NCBI RefSeq assembly: GCF_900142015.1
Contig: NZ_FQZN01000004.1
Span: 1 to 64,000 of the forward strand
Reading direction: 5' to 3'
Source: Bacteroides stercorirosoris
GTDB taxonomy: Bacteria; Bacteroidota; Bacteroidia; Bacteroidales; Bacteroidaceae
Length of the DNA: 64,000 bases
Part shown: piece by piece, positions 17,804 to 27,159 of the stretch
Position numbering within the stretch: position 1 is the first letter of the stretch
Layout: each line of letters begins with the position of its first letter
Notes under the pieces: generated by a model
Database searches by the model: none
What the model saw: only the letters and a program-made list of their open reading frames with translations
What the model was told of the DNA's origin: nothing
Translations under genes and position numbers: made by a program

Positions 17804-20314
17804 TTACATCCCTACCGCCTCAAGGACAGGTACGAAGGTGTAACCTTTTCGTTTCAGCGTTTTAATCATTTTGTCCAGATACCCGTTGTAGAACTTGTCT
17901 GTGCGGCGGTCGTCCGTGCCGAAGTGTATCAGCATCAAGTGCCCGTTCAGACCTTCTTTCTTTTCTACTTCCATCACCTTGTCGTAGATGAATTTACTGC
18001 TCCGGTATTTCTGTCCCATATCCGGCGTGGTGTAGTCGGCGTTAGTCATGGTGCCGGGAGTGTAGTTGATAACCTGGATACCCATATTCTTTGCCCATGC
18101 GGCAATCTCCTTATTATAATATTCGTAGGGTGGGATATAGACGGGAGCGTCTTTATACTCGATGCCTGCTTTGCGCAGACCTTCGTAACTTTTCAGCATA
18201 TCCTGTTCAAACTCCTCACGAGTCACTAACAGTGAGTCGCGGTTTTCCCACGGCATATACAATAAGTGTCCATAACTGTGACTGCCTACCAGATGACCTT
18301 CTGCACGCAGGCGTTTTACCACATCAGGATACAGCTCATAAAATTCACCGGTGAAGAAGAAACCGCCCTTAATGCCATGTTTTTTCAGCGTACTGATGAT
18401 GGCATCTGCGCCGTCGGCTTTATCAGCGGCAGTGAAGACGAGAGTTATTTGTTTCTTTGACGGGTCGGTACGGATAATGCCTCCGTTCACGTATACATTC
18501 TTGTCGCCCTGGATGCCTGCTTGCTTCATACCCTCTTTCTGCATGGCAGAGAGATAATAAGTGAGACAAGCAGTTCCGTCCATAGTCGGTTCATTCGTGG
18601 AATAATCGTGGATGGCATCATGATAAACCATCAGGTCGGGCTGGAAACGTTCATAATCCTGACCGGGAGTGCCGGGAATCCCCGTCATATTTACTCCACG
18701 CAGGCTTTCGAAGATGGTACGGTAAACCGGGCCGTCCACTACGCCGCCTGTGGTATTGCCTACACCTGCATTGAGTAGGGAAGAGTGCGGTTGCGAGGGA
18801 TAATCTCCGTAAAGAGGAAGTTCCACAATCATACTGGTGCCCCAGGGATTGCAACCGAATAGCCAATCGAGCATGGCGGCTTCCATTTCTTTGTAAGTGT
18901 CGTCACCAGTTGTTTCACGATATAGACGGCATTGCGTCAGCATGGCAGTGGTCAGATTGTTTGAACACCAAGTATAGGGGATGCCGTGCATGAAGGGACT
19001 TTCGACAGCTTTTTCGTAAGTACGGACGATGCCTGCACGCATGTTGCGGATAAATTCTTTGCTGAGACGGTCGTTGTTAACGGTTGCCAGATGGTAGTGT
19101 CCCATGTTCATAAACGGATACCATTGATAATGACGTGCACTGTCGGCACCCATCCACGGGGTGACGGGTTCGCGGCGTCCGTATTCAACGGCTTGTTCCA
19201 GATACTTCAAGTCTCCGGTGCTTTTGAAAAGTTCCATGGCACCGAGTTCCATATCATCCACCCAGTTATCTTCTTCATAGATATAAGGTGACTTGACGGA
19301 TGCCGTCTGGCAAGCACCCGGTTTCTTTACGCCTTCCTGATAGGCAGCATCGGCCTTTGCACCGATTTCGGCAGCAAATTCAGGATAGAAATCTTTCAAA
19401 AGGCGCGCGCCGAGGGCGAAGCAGGAAGCAAACTTACCCGCTGTGCTGGCTACACCGGTGGTGGCATTCATAAACTGACCGCGCACTTGGGGCTCGCCGC
19501 TACAGAAATAGACAGGGCGTCCCTTGCCCGGACCGTAACCGTAATCCACCTCGTCTTTGTTGGGCAGACGCATACCGGCATGGTCGCGGTCGTCAGCAAT
19601 CTGATTGTACAATTCGCCGGGGGCCGGGTTCATGCGGTTCAGCCAGTCGAGGCCCCATTTTATTTCGTCTACGATGTCGGGAATACCGTTGGCGCCGGGA
19701 AGTCCGGCTGCATCGTAGAAATCACCGAAAGATTCCGGATTTTCCTGATAGGCAAACATCATCTGGTAGATGGTATTTGCGGAAGTAGTGGTGTATTGCA
19801 GGTAATCGGTAGCATCGTGCCAGCCGCCGCGGACGTCTATGTGCTGTCCTGTCTTGGTGGGGTGATACAGGATATAGCCGTCGTGCACATGGCAACTGTC
19901 TTTCAGGAAAGGATTGTAGCCGCAACGCTGCTGGCGCATGTAGTTCAGCAGGAAGTCGGCGGTGCCGTTGTACACGTGGTTGTTGATAGGGAAATTGGGA
20001 GAAACGGCTTTGCCCGCTTTCAGATAATAAGTTCCCGGCTTGTTGAAATCACTGAAATCCAGTCGATAGGTACTTTTCATAAGTCCCATCTTTCCGGTGG
20101 CTTTGGTGGAGGTGAAAGTACGGACGGTTTGTTCGGTGAAAGCATCTACCAGTGCATACTCTTGTATGTCAGCCGGTTCTTCGCTCATGAACACTGCCAC
20201 TTTTACAGCTTGCGGCAAGTAGCCAAGTTGGTTAATACGTATCCATGCATCCGCTTTTACTTGCAGGACGATGAAAGTGAGTGCTACCGTAAGTAGCCAA
20301 TGGTTACTTTTCAT
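17804..20314 (-). CDS. GH9 glycoside hydrolase fused to a polysaccharide deacetylase-like domain
   Basis: 836-aa secreted protein. A signal peptide (residues 1-21, ending VQVKA) is followed by a CelD_N-type Ig-like domain (22-110), a GH9 catalytic barrel (about 115-580) and a NodB-type domain (about 610-830). GH9 marks are GGWHDATDYLQYTT (about 162-175, with the two Asp of the DAxD pair) and TNEPTMDGTACLTYYL, carrying the acid Glu. In the NodB part HSYGH is present, but the usual TFDDG motif 1 reads VFTAADKADG and the RxPY motif reads YIPPYE, so the first metal-binding Asp is missing. Cellulase/glucosidase or beta-glucan activity is plausible; the deacetylase half may be non-catalytic or altered. 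Confidence 0.85.
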   Translation of the reverse strand: MKSNHWLLTVALTFIVLQVKADAWIRINQLGYLPQAVKVAVFMSEEPADIQEYALVDAFTEQTVRTFTSTKATGKMGLMKSTYRLDFSDFNKPGTYYLKAGKAVSPNFPINNHVYNGTADFLLNYMRQQRCGYNPFLKDSCHVHDGYILYHPTKTGQHIDVRGGWHDATDYLQYTTTSANTIYQMMFAYQENPESFGDFYDAAGLPGANGIPDIVDEIKWGLDWLNRMNPAPGELYNQIADDRDHAGMRLPNKDEVDYGYGPGKGRPVYFCSGEPQVRGQFMNATTGVASTAGKFASCFALGARLLKDFYPEFAAEIGAKADAAYQEGVKKPGACQTASVKSPYIYEEDNWVDDMELGAMELFKSTGDLKYLEQAVEYGRREPVTPWMGADSARHYQWYPFMNMGHYHLATVNNDRLSKEFIRNMRAGIVRTYEKAVESPFMHGIPYTWCSNNLTTAMLTQCRLYRETTGDDTYKEMEAAMLDWLFGCNPWGTSMIVELPLYGDYPSQPHSSLLNAGVGNTTGGVVDGPVYRTIFESLRGVNMTGIPGTPGQDYERFQPDLMVYHDAIHDYSTNEPTMDGTACLTYYLSAMQKEGMKQAGIQGDKNVYVNGGIIRTDPSKKQITLVFTAADKADGADAIISTLKKHGIKGGFFFTGEFYELYPDVVKRLRAEGHLVGSHSYGHLLYMPWENRDSLLVTREEFEQDMLKSYEGLRKAGIEYKDAPVYIPPYEYYNKEIAAWAKNMGIQVINYTPGTMTNADYTTPDMGQKYRSSKFIYDKVMEVEKKEGLNGHLMLIHFGTDDRRTDKFYNGYLDKMIKTLKRKGYTFVPVLEAVGM

Positions 20315-20629
20315 AATAAGTCAATATATTAAGGTTGGGGGAAATCTGCTCTCCGTAACTGCATTATTCAAATACAAATAAAGTGTTTTCTGCTTATTTT
20401 AGGAACTTTTAGTAGAAATAATTAATGGATGTTATGTGTTGTTTACATTATTTTGAATTTTAAGTAGTGTTAATGAGGATTGTATAAAAGGGATAATTGC
20501 TTGTGTGTCTTAAAGTTGTAGTTTATAATACTTCTTTTTAATTTTCGTTTACGTATTTTAGTATTCAAAAGGTGGGCTTGGTGCGTTATTTGTGATAAGG
20601 TATATAAGAAAAAACTAAAATTATAGACT
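20315..20629. other. Divergent intergenic region GH9 / chaperone
   Basis: 315 bp of AT-rich sequence between the divergent GH9 and CbpA-like starts. It must hold both promoters, but I see no clear -33/-7 pair, inverted repeat or small gene in it. Confidence 0.4.
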
Positions 20630-21601
20630 ATGGCTTATATAGATTATTATCAAGTCCTTGGGGTGGACAAAAAGGCAAGTCAGGATGATATAAAGAAAGC
20701 GTTCCGCAAGTTGGCACGCAAGTATCATCCCGATCTGAACCCGAATGACTCTACTGCCAAGGATAAGTTTCAGGCAATTAATGAAGCGAACGAAGTGCTG
20801 AGCGATCCTGAAAAGCGTAAGAAGTACGATGAGTACGGCGAGCACTGGAAGCATGCCGATGAGTTTGAAGCTCAGAAGCGAGCCCGACAGGAGGCGGGTG
20901 CCGGTGGTTTCGGCGGCTTTGGAGGTGGCGGCTTCGGTGGCTCGAGCGCAGGATATGGTTCGGATGGTAACGGCAGTTACTGGTATTCATCCGACGGGCA
21001 GGAGTTCTCCGGAAGTGCCGGTGGCGGTTTCTCTGACTTTTTCGAGTCTATGTTCGGACATCGGGGACGTAGTGGAGGCGCTAATGCCGGTTTCCGCGGG
21101 CAGGATTATCATGCAGATTTAAGTCTGTCTCTCCGCGACGCGGCACAAACCCATAAGCAGGTTCTGACCGTGAACGGAAAGAATGTGCGTATCACCATTC
21201 CTGCCGGAGTGACCAACGGACAAGTTATCAAGCTGAAGGGTTACGGCGGCGAAGGTGTGAACGGCGGTCCTGCCGGTGACTTGTACATTACGTTTGTGAT
21301 TGCGGACGATCCGGTATTCAAACGTCTGGGCGACGACTTGTACGTAGATGTTCCCATCAATCTTTATACCGCTCTTTTGGGAGGCGACCAGTTGGTGGAC
21401 ACTTTGAATGGACAGGTGAAACTGAAAGTGAAACCTGAAACCCAGAATGGTACGAAGGCCCGTCTGAAAGGTAAAGGATTCCCTGTATATAAGAAAGAAG
21501 GACAGTTCGGTGACCTCATTGTGACTTATTCCGTGAAACTGCCGACGAACTTGACGGAAGAACAGAAAGAGTTGTTCCGTAAACTTCAAAGTATGAACTA
21601 A
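20630..21601 (+). CDS. DnaJ-class co-chaperone, CbpA-like
   Basis: 323-aa Hsp40. The J domain (1-70) has [33 protein letters not shown] with the HPD motif that stimulates DnaK. A Gly/Phe/Ser-rich linker follows (about 90-150), then two DnaJ C-terminal beta domains (about 165-320). The four CxxCxGxG zinc repeats of true DnaJ are absent, making it the CbpA class. The next gene, 14 bp downstream, encodes its CbpM-type modulator, so the pair forms an operon. Confidence 0.92.
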   Translation: MAYIDYYQVLGVDKKASQDDIKKAFRKLARKYHPDLNPNDSTAKDKFQAINEANEVLSDPEKRKKYDEYGEHWKHADEFEAQKRARQEAGAGGFGGFGGGGFGGSSAGYGSDGNGSYWYSSDGQEFSGSAGGGFSDFFESMFGHRGRSGGANAGFRGQDYHADLSLSLRDAAQTHKQVLTVNGKNVRITIPAGVTNGQVIKLKGYGGEGVNGGPAGDLYITFVIADDPVFKRLGDDLYVDVPINLYTALLGGDQLVDTLNGQVKLKVKPETQNGTKARLKGKGFPVYKKEGQFGDLIVTYSVKLPTNLTEEQKELFRKLQSMN

Positions 21602-21615
21602 AAGGAGATAGCACC

Positions 21616-21903
21616 ATGCAGAACGAATTAATCATAGTCAGCGAATATTGTCGCAAATGCCACATCGAACCGTCGTTTATAGACTTGTTGCAGGAAGGTG
21701 GGCTGATAGATGTAACAACTGAAGGTGGTGAACGTTATCTGACGTTCACCCAACTGCCGGACGTGGAACGTTACAGCCGCATGTATTATGACTTGTCCAT
21801 CAATATGGAAGGGATCGATGCTATTCATCACCTATTGCAGCGTATGGAAGAGATGCAGCGGGAACTTCATGAGTTGCGCAGTCAGTTGAGGCTGTTCAGA
21901 TGA
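21616..21903 (+). CDS. CbpM-type chaperone modulator
   Basis: 95-aa protein resembling CbpM (MerR_2-like), which binds the J domain of CbpA and tunes its activity. It has a small helical N-terminal region (ELIIVSEYCRKCHIEPSFIDLLQEGGLI), a short beta element (TTEGGERYLTFTQLPDVERY) and a C-terminal helix likely to form a coiled coil (IHHLLQRMEEMQRELHELRSQL). Gene pairing with the CbpA-like gene (14-bp gap, AAGGAG ribosome site) supports the assignment. Confidence 0.85.
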   Translation: MQNELIIVSEYCRKCHIEPSFIDLLQEGGLIDVTTEGGERYLTFTQLPDVERYSRMYYDLSINMEGIDAIHHLLQRMEEMQRELHELRSQLRLFR

Positions 21904-21976
21904 TATGTGGAAGATGTTTTAACCGGACATTGCTTAAGTATAAAACAAAGTGGCAGTAAGGTTTAAACTTTAGCTA

Positions 21977-22068
21977 ACCAACATCCCCATGTTAGGATGA
22001 CCAACACCCGGATGTAAGCACTACCAACACCCGGGTGTTGGTAGTGCTTACATCCGGGTGTTGGTCAT
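21977..22068. repeat. Four 23-bp units forming a 72-bp perfect palindrome
   Basis: Units begin at 21977, 22000, 22023 and 22046. Positions 21997-22068 are a perfect inverted repeat of two 36-bp arms with no loop, centred between 22032 and 22033 (CCC|GGG). ACCAACACCCGG occurs twice in each arm. It lies between the convergent CbpM and acyltransferase genes, so it may end transcription from both sides. Confidence 0.9.
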
Positions 22069-22156
22069 AGTGAGGTTTAAGAAAGATGGAGAAAAGACTA
22101 TAAAATTTGCCGGAGAAGATAGAAAGAAAGCGATGATATTAGTACGGAAACCGCTC

Positions 22157-23092
22157 TTAATTCTTCAGCGAAACTCTCTTCCCGAAGAAGAAAGGAGAGA
22201 GGCGTGCTTTATCCAGACAGAATGCTATGAAAATGCTACCATACAGGGTAGTGGCTGTGGCGGTGCAGAGAAAGCATATTCCTGTCGGGTCGAATGAAAA
22301 GAAAGGCAGAAAGAGTTTGGATAGTGCGGTAAAGACAGGGGAGAAAAGAAGAATTACCAATGTGTTCTTTCCGATGAACAGGGAAGCCTGTTTCGCTGTA
22401 TGGGGGAGATGTTTGTAGATGTACAGCGAGAAACTGATGACCAGTCCGGTGATTAATATTCCTCCTAAAGTGCTTCTGTTCAGATTCTCCGGCTGACTGC
22501 ACAGAAAGATCAGAGGGATAATGGCAAGAAAAGAAGCGGGAAAACAAGACAGGAACGAACGTTTGCTCAGATGGATAGCGGTGCCTGCCATGAAATAGAA
22601 AGCATTGGCAAATGTCAGCAAATGAAAGACGTAGGAGAAAAGTAGAAGAAGACTGCCTGTTGCCAACAGACGGATAAATGGATTTGCCCGGAGATAAGTA
22701 TGCACGAAATAATGGGTCGTGCCACATAATATGAATGTGTGCAGATACCAGTAAGGCCCAATGGGATCAAGCAGCACTTTGCTGAATAGAACTGAGGCGC
22801 TGATTTCCTTTATCCCGTCCCAAACGGGAAACAGCGTAGACATGCAGGCATAACTGATTTCCATAATGGCGTATGGAATGAATATCCATGCCATCGCTTT
22901 CAGAAAAACTTTCGGCTTTTTATGCACATTAATCAGATAGCCCGAAATCAGTAGAAAGGCAGGCATATGGAAAGTATATACGATGCTTTTGGCATATGGA
23001 TATTTGTCTCCTATATAGCTCAAGTGGAAGATGACCATGAGTGTGATAAACAGGCATTTCAGATAGTCCAGTTCATGGATACGGTTCCTCAT
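22157..23092 (-). CDS. Acyltransferase-3 family membrane protein
   Basis: 311-aa polytopic protein of the acyltransferase 3 family (PF01757), which transfers acyl groups such as acetyl to extracytoplasmic glycans or small molecules. The N terminus RIHELDYLKCLFITLMVIFHL carries the family's early R/E-D..K...H pattern, followed by about nine further membrane spans. The start at 23092 overlaps the methyltransferase stop codon by 4 bp (ATGA), which favours it over the ATG at 23113 and implies translational coupling. The acceptor is unknown. Confidence 0.85.
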   Translation of the reverse strand: MRNRIHELDYLKCLFITLMVIFHLSYIGDKYPYAKSIVYTFHMPAFLLISGYLINVHKKPKVFLKAMAWIFIPYAIMEISYACMSTLFPVWDGIKEISASVLFSKVLLDPIGPYWYLHTFILCGTTHYFVHTYLRANPFIRLLATGSLLLLFSYVFHLLTFANAFYFMAGTAIHLSKRSFLSCFPASFLAIIPLIFLCSQPENLNRSTLGGILITGLVISFSLYIYKHLPHTAKQASLFIGKNTLVILLFSPVFTALSKLFLPFFSFDPTGICFLCTATATTLYGSIFIAFCLDKARLSPFFFGKRVSLKN

Positions 23093-23865
23093 GATTGTAT
23101 CAGATAAAAGCATGAGGTACAGAAAAAATTGCGCAGATGCGGTATCGAACCGATGAGACGTGGCAACTTACGCGGTTTAAGGTGAAATTTCTGTTCGTAA
23201 TGCGGATTGATAAACCAGAATTGTTTGTGAAGAACCCGATAGCGGGAGGTGGAGAGAAGTTTCTCGAATAGTTCGATGCTCGTCCGGCACTCCTGTATGT
23301 CGAGAAGCTCCTCGATGCGTGCCTGGCTTTCGCCGAAGCGGTGTAATAAATTGCCGTAAGCGCCTGCGGGTAATAAATGGATGAAAGGCAGACGGGAAAC
23401 GCATCTGTTCCGGCAAATCTGCTGATGCCCTCCAAAAGGCATTTGCCAGGCAGGGAAGCTGACGAAGAGTATTCCGCCGGGAGCGAGGAAACGTTTGATA
23501 TGTTCCAGAAAGCGGCATTTTCCGGAGATGTGCTCTATGACATCGTGAATCAGTATGATGTCGAACGCTTCTTCCAACTGTGTGATTTGAAAGATATCCG
23601 AGGCAATGAAAGTGGCGGGCAACCCTTCTTCCTGAAAAAACTGGCGGGCTTGTCGGATACGGTTTTCAGATAAATCAATCCCTGTAACCCGACAGCTGAG
23701 GCGGGCAAAGGGTACCAGATTTCCACCTTCGCCACAACCGATTTCAAGAATCCGGCTTTGGGGAGTGACGGAGGTGAATCGGTGAATGTAGGGAAGGAAA
23801 TGAAGCTCACTGGTCGCTGCCAGTTCCTGAAAATAGGCCTTTCTGTTTTCGTGTCTTTGCTGCAT
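23089..23865 (-). CDS. Class I SAM-dependent methyltransferase
   Basis: 258-aa Rossmann-fold methyltransferase. Motif I is RILEIGCGEGGNLVPFA (about 36-52), followed by VTGIDLSENRIRQA (motif II) and DIILIHDVIEHI (motif IV region). The C-terminal 100 residues are basic and aromatic. It is first in a two-gene unit with the acyltransferase, so both may modify the same secreted or surface molecule. Substrate not predictable. Confidence 0.85.
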   Translation of the reverse strand: MQQRHENRKAYFQELAATSELHFLPYIHRFTSVTPQSRILEIGCGEGGNLVPFARLSCRVTGIDLSENRIRQARQFFQEEGLPATFIASDIFQITQLEEAFDIILIHDVIEHISGKCRFLEHIKRFLAPGGILFVSFPAWQMPFGGHQQICRNRCVSRLPFIHLLPAGAYGNLLHRFGESQARIEELLDIQECRTSIELFEKLLSTSRYRVLHKQFWFINPHYEQKFHLKPRKLPRLIGSIPHLRNFFCTSCFYLIQS

Positions 23866-23992
23866 ACGTTTAGTTATTGTTTTGATGCAACAAAGTTAGG
23901 CTTGTACGGGCAGGGAAAGAAAAAAAACGGATGACATTCAGAAAATGTAATCCGTTGTAAATGAATGAAATTATATAATGGATTATGACATT

Positions 23993-25393
23993 TTACTCTT
24001 CGTCCGCCTCTTCCGTCTCTTCTGTTCCCATTTTTAGCTTCAACCGGCGTTTGCGTTGGGCAACGATACCGGTGTCGGTGTTACCGAAGCAAAGAGCGAT
24101 GGCGAAAGTGCTTAATCCGGCAGAAGCGAGGCAGGAATAAAGCAAATCCGCTTCCGTCAGTTTGGGGTGTTGGCTTTGCAGTTGGCTGATGTGGTCTCCA
24201 TAAATTTCGAAGATGACTTGTTTCAACTCGGCCTGTTCCTTTTCGGTCATCACTTTGATGTTCTTCTTCTCCTTACTGTTTTGGGCGGCAAGAGTGTCGA
24301 GGCGGCGGGAGATGGGAGTGCGACGGAAAGAAATGCTACGCAACTGGCTGATTTGTTCTTCCATTTGTTGCAGCATATGCTCTTTTTCGTGGCTTTCGGA
24401 GTGTAAGTTCTCTTTCAGCAAAGTTATTTTCTCGCGGAGATTTTTCAGTTCGTTCTCGTATTCCAGCCGGATGATGCGTTTCCGTTTTCGGAGAGTTTGC
24501 ACAATAAGCAGGAAGATGAAGGCGGCGGTTACAAGCACTAAAATGCCTAAGCCGATGTACTGATGTTGTTTTTCTTTTATTATGCGCACTCTCATTTCGG
24601 CTTCATGTTGGTAAGCCAGTTTTTCCAGCTCGGTGGTTTTCTGTTGTGCGTAGATGGTATCTGCACTCATGGTGTAGGCAAGCAGGTGTTCGTAGGCTTT
24701 CTGATGGTTGTCGAGGTGCGATTCCAACTGGGCGCTATAAAAATAAGCCGGTAGCCTTGCGTCTATCTCCGGACAAGCCATTCCTTTCTTATAATAATAA
24801 CGGGCGGAGTCTGCGTCGCCTTTCATGCGGTATACTTCGCCCAAAGTGGCATATTGTTTTGATGGTGATTGACCTGCGGGGGTATAGCGGATGGCAAGCT
24901 GTATGTAGTGGGCTACCGAGTCCCATTGCCTCAGACGCTGGTGTGCGTATTCAAAGTGGCTGTACAGTTCGCAGAGCATGGCGGAGTCGTTTACGGCATG
25001 TGCCAGGCACAGGGCTTTTCTTTGCAGCCGCTCTCCGTTTAAGGAGTCCTGCATATGGTTCAGGGCACTCCCCATACAGTTGAGACGGCTGCTCATGGCG
25101 AAGGTATCTTTCAGGATAGAGTCGCACACGTAGGCTTGATGAAGCATATCGTATGCTTTGTCGAATATGCGGTCCCACAGGTACATGACTCCTAAATTGT
25201 AACATACCACGGAGCGTTTGCTCAGGTCTTCCACCTCCGGAAGCACCTGGTAGTAGATTGCCATGGCTTTTTCCGGTTGTTTGTTCTTTTGCAGTTCGAT
25301 GGCTTCATTGATGCGGTCGTCTATGCTCTTTTTGGGGCGCAGACTGCACGAGATGAGGCATGATAATAATAGTAGAATAGTAAACAGCTTCAT
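23993..25393 (-). CDS. TPR lipoprotein with transmembrane span and cytoplasmic coiled coil, possible regulator
   Basis: 466-aa protein. A lipoprotein signal (MKLFTILLLLSCLISC) is followed by about five to six tetratricopeptide repeats (about 30-265), a transmembrane segment (YIGLGILVLVTAAFIFLLIV, about 280), a long coiled coil (300-360) and a C-terminal helical domain (LTEADLLYSCLASAGLSTFAIALCFGN...RKRRLKLKM) that resembles the HTH end of Bacteroides TPR regulators. The start at 25393 gives the signal peptide; an in-frame ATG at 25453 adds 20 residues that spoil it. Role as a periplasm-to-cytoplasm signalling protein is inferred. Compare the protein at 59810-61417. Confidence 0.75.
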   Translation of the reverse strand: MKLFTILLLLSCLISCSLRPKKSIDDRINEAIELQKNKQPEKAMAIYYQVLPEVEDLSKRSVVCYNLGVMYLWDRIFDKAYDMLHQAYVCDSILKDTFAMSSRLNCMGSALNHMQDSLNGERLQRKALCLAHAVNDSAMLCELYSHFEYAHQRLRQWDSVAHYIQLAIRYTPAGQSPSKQYATLGEVYRMKGDADSARYYYKKGMACPEIDARLPAYFYSAQLESHLDNHQKAYEHLLAYTMSADTIYAQQKTTELEKLAYQHEAEMRVRIIKEKQHQYIGLGILVLVTAAFIFLLIVQTLRKRKRIIRLEYENELKNLREKITLLKENLHSESHEKEHMLQQMEEQISQLRSISFRRTPISRRLDTLAAQNSKEKKNIKVMTEKEQAELKQVIFEIYGDHISQLQSQHPKLTEADLLYSCLASAGLSTFAIALCFGNTDTGIVAQRKRRLKLKMGTEETEEADEE

Positions 25394-25597
25394 AAGACTG
25401 TGTATTAAAGTATGCTTGCCTTTATTACTGGTAGCATGGACAATAGTAGACACTGCCGCCCAGTGTCTGTTGCCTGGCGGCTAATGGTAGTAGATTCAGG
25501 AATTTCTATCATAGCTGTCTAATTTTAGTTTTGACAAATGTACACGAAAAAATCTGATTCCCAGACATGCAGCATTATTTTTTTGATTATTTATTCG

Positions 25598-25820
25598 TTT
25601 GCATATCCAAACTTTCCTATCTTTGCGGCGTGAAACTACAAACTTCGAAAATATCCGCGTAATAACAGCCTGGTAATTCTTCTCTCAGGCTGGACTATTC
25701 TGTTTTGTTCGACATACTTCATGTCTCGGACAAATTTCTTGTACCCTTTTATTTGAAAACTTTACGGAGAGCATTTCTCCGTAACGATTCAATCTATGTA
25801 TTATTTAAAAACAAAGAAAT
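25598..25820 (+). promoter_or_regulatory. Promoter and structured leader of GNAT-methyltransferase-rsgA unit
   Basis: TTTG (25598-25601) and TATCTTTG (25618-25625) form a promoter with 16-bp spacing. The leader that follows is about 190 nt and contains stems CAGCCTG/CAGGCTG (25666-25672 with 25686-25692), GACAT/ATGTC near 25710, and TTACGGAGA/TCTCCGTAA (25762-25770 with 25776-25784). It could be a regulatory leader or a separate small RNA. The rest of the gap back to 25394 shows nothing else. Confidence 0.5.
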
Positions 25821-26339
25821 ATGAAAACGAATATTATAGTAAGACAAATAACAGAAGCGGATTATCCTATCGTATATAATTTGATAAAGACAGCTTTTGA
25901 AACTGCCGAACACAGAGACGGAACTGAGCAGGACTTTGCCGTAGGACTGCGCAATGGCGGAAATTATCTTCCGGAACTGGACTTAGTGGCAGAGCTTGAC
26001 GGGCACCTGGCAGGGCACATCATGTTTACAAAAACGTATGTCGCCCAACCGGATGGCAGCAAGTATGACGTCCTGATGGTAGCCCCGCTATCCGTGTTGC
26101 TGGAATATCGCAACAAGGGTGTCGGCTCTGCACTGATGAAGGAAGGTTTCCGCATTGCCGAAGCGTCAGGCTACGGGGCGGCTTTCCTGTTGGGTGATCC
26201 CAATTATTATCAGAGATTCGGCTATAAGCCATCTCACCTGTATGGCATCGGTCATGGAGTTTATCCGGCTGAATACCTTCTGGCTAAAGAAATCATTTCC
26301 GATGCTTTGAAGAACGTTACAGGGACAGTTAATATGTAG
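25821..26339 (+). CDS. GNAT-family N-acetyltransferase
   Basis: 172-aa acetyltransferase like YhbS. It has the GNAT acetyl-CoA loop in LLEYRNKGVGSALMKEG (about 93-110), preceded by the beta-4 strand VLMVAPLSVL, and the later YYQRFGYKPS segment typical of this subgroup. The acceptor (small molecule or protein) is unknown. It is first in a run with a methyltransferase (28-bp gap) and rsgA. Confidence 0.85.
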   Translation: MKTNIIVRQITEADYPIVYNLIKTAFETAEHRDGTEQDFAVGLRNGGNYLPELDLVAELDGHLAGHIMFTKTYVAQPDGSKYDVLMVAPLSVLLEYRNKGVGSALMKEGFRIAEASGYGAAFLLGDPNYYQRFGYKPSHLYGIGHGVYPAEYLLAKEIISDALKNVTGTVNM

Positions 26340-26367
26340 TTTACAAACATTTTATATACGAAATATC

Positions 26368-27141
26368 ATGAGTAAAGAAGATATGTTAATCACAGAATTT
26401 GATTTTACACTAATTGCCAATTATTTTTCAGCTTTAGATCGTCAGGGACCGGGTGGAAAAGCTGAAACTTTGAAAGCTCTGAGCTTTATTACCGATCTTC
26501 CCGCCAAACCTAAAATAGCGGATTTAGGGTGTGGAACAGGTTTTCAAACGTCTGTTCTGGCTTCCAGTATGGATTGCTCTATTATCGCGATGGACCTGCT
26601 GCCCGAAATGGTGGAAGGTGTGAAAGCAAGAATCAAGCGGGACAAGCTGGAAGATAAAGTCACCGCATTGGTAGGCTCGATGACAGAGTTGCCTTTCCGT
26701 CCGAATGAATTCGATGTCTTTTGGGCGGAAGGTTCTATCTATAATATCGGCTTTGAAAAGGGACTGACCGAATGGAAAAAGTTTATCAAGCCCGGAGGTT
26801 ATGTAGCCGTTTCAGAATGTTGCTGGCTGACGAACAAGCGTCCGGACGATATGGATTACTTCCTTCAAAACTTTCCCGAAATAGACAATGTATCGGGAAA
26901 ACTGCGGATTATGGAACAGGCGGGTTATCTTCCGGTAGCACATTTTGTATTGCCGGAATATTGCTGGGTGGTCAACTATTATGCCCAGATGGAAACCCGT
27001 ATGCGGGACTTTCTGGAAGAGAATAACAACAGTATGGCGGCGCAGAAGTTTGTTGATTTGATGAAGAAAGATATTCTTGTCTATGAGCGGTATAAAGAGT
27101 ATTTTGGTTATGTGTTCTTTATAGGACAGAAATGTGATTAA
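26368..27141 (+). CDS. Class I SAM-dependent methyltransferase
   Basis: 257-aa methyltransferase with motif I IADLGCGTGFQTSVLA (about 51-66), IIAMDLLPEMVEGVKARI (motif II) and FDVFWAEGSIYNIGF, then KPGGYVAVSE. It resembles the ubiE/Methyltransf_11 class of small-molecule enzymes. It lies 28 bp after the GNAT gene and 18 bp before rsgA, suggesting one transcript. Confidence 0.85.
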   Translation: MSKEDMLITEFDFTLIANYFSALDRQGPGGKAETLKALSFITDLPAKPKIADLGCGTGFQTSVLASSMDCSIIAMDLLPEMVEGVKARIKRDKLEDKVTALVGSMTELPFRPNEFDVFWAEGSIYNIGFEKGLTEWKKFIKPGGYVAVSECCWLTNKRPDDMDYFLQNFPEIDNVSGKLRIMEQAGYLPVAHFVLPEYCWVVNYYAQMETRMRDFLEENNNSMAAQKFVDLMKKDILVYERYKEYFGYVFFIGQKCD

Positions 27142-27159
27142 ATAAAACGAGAAGAAAAA

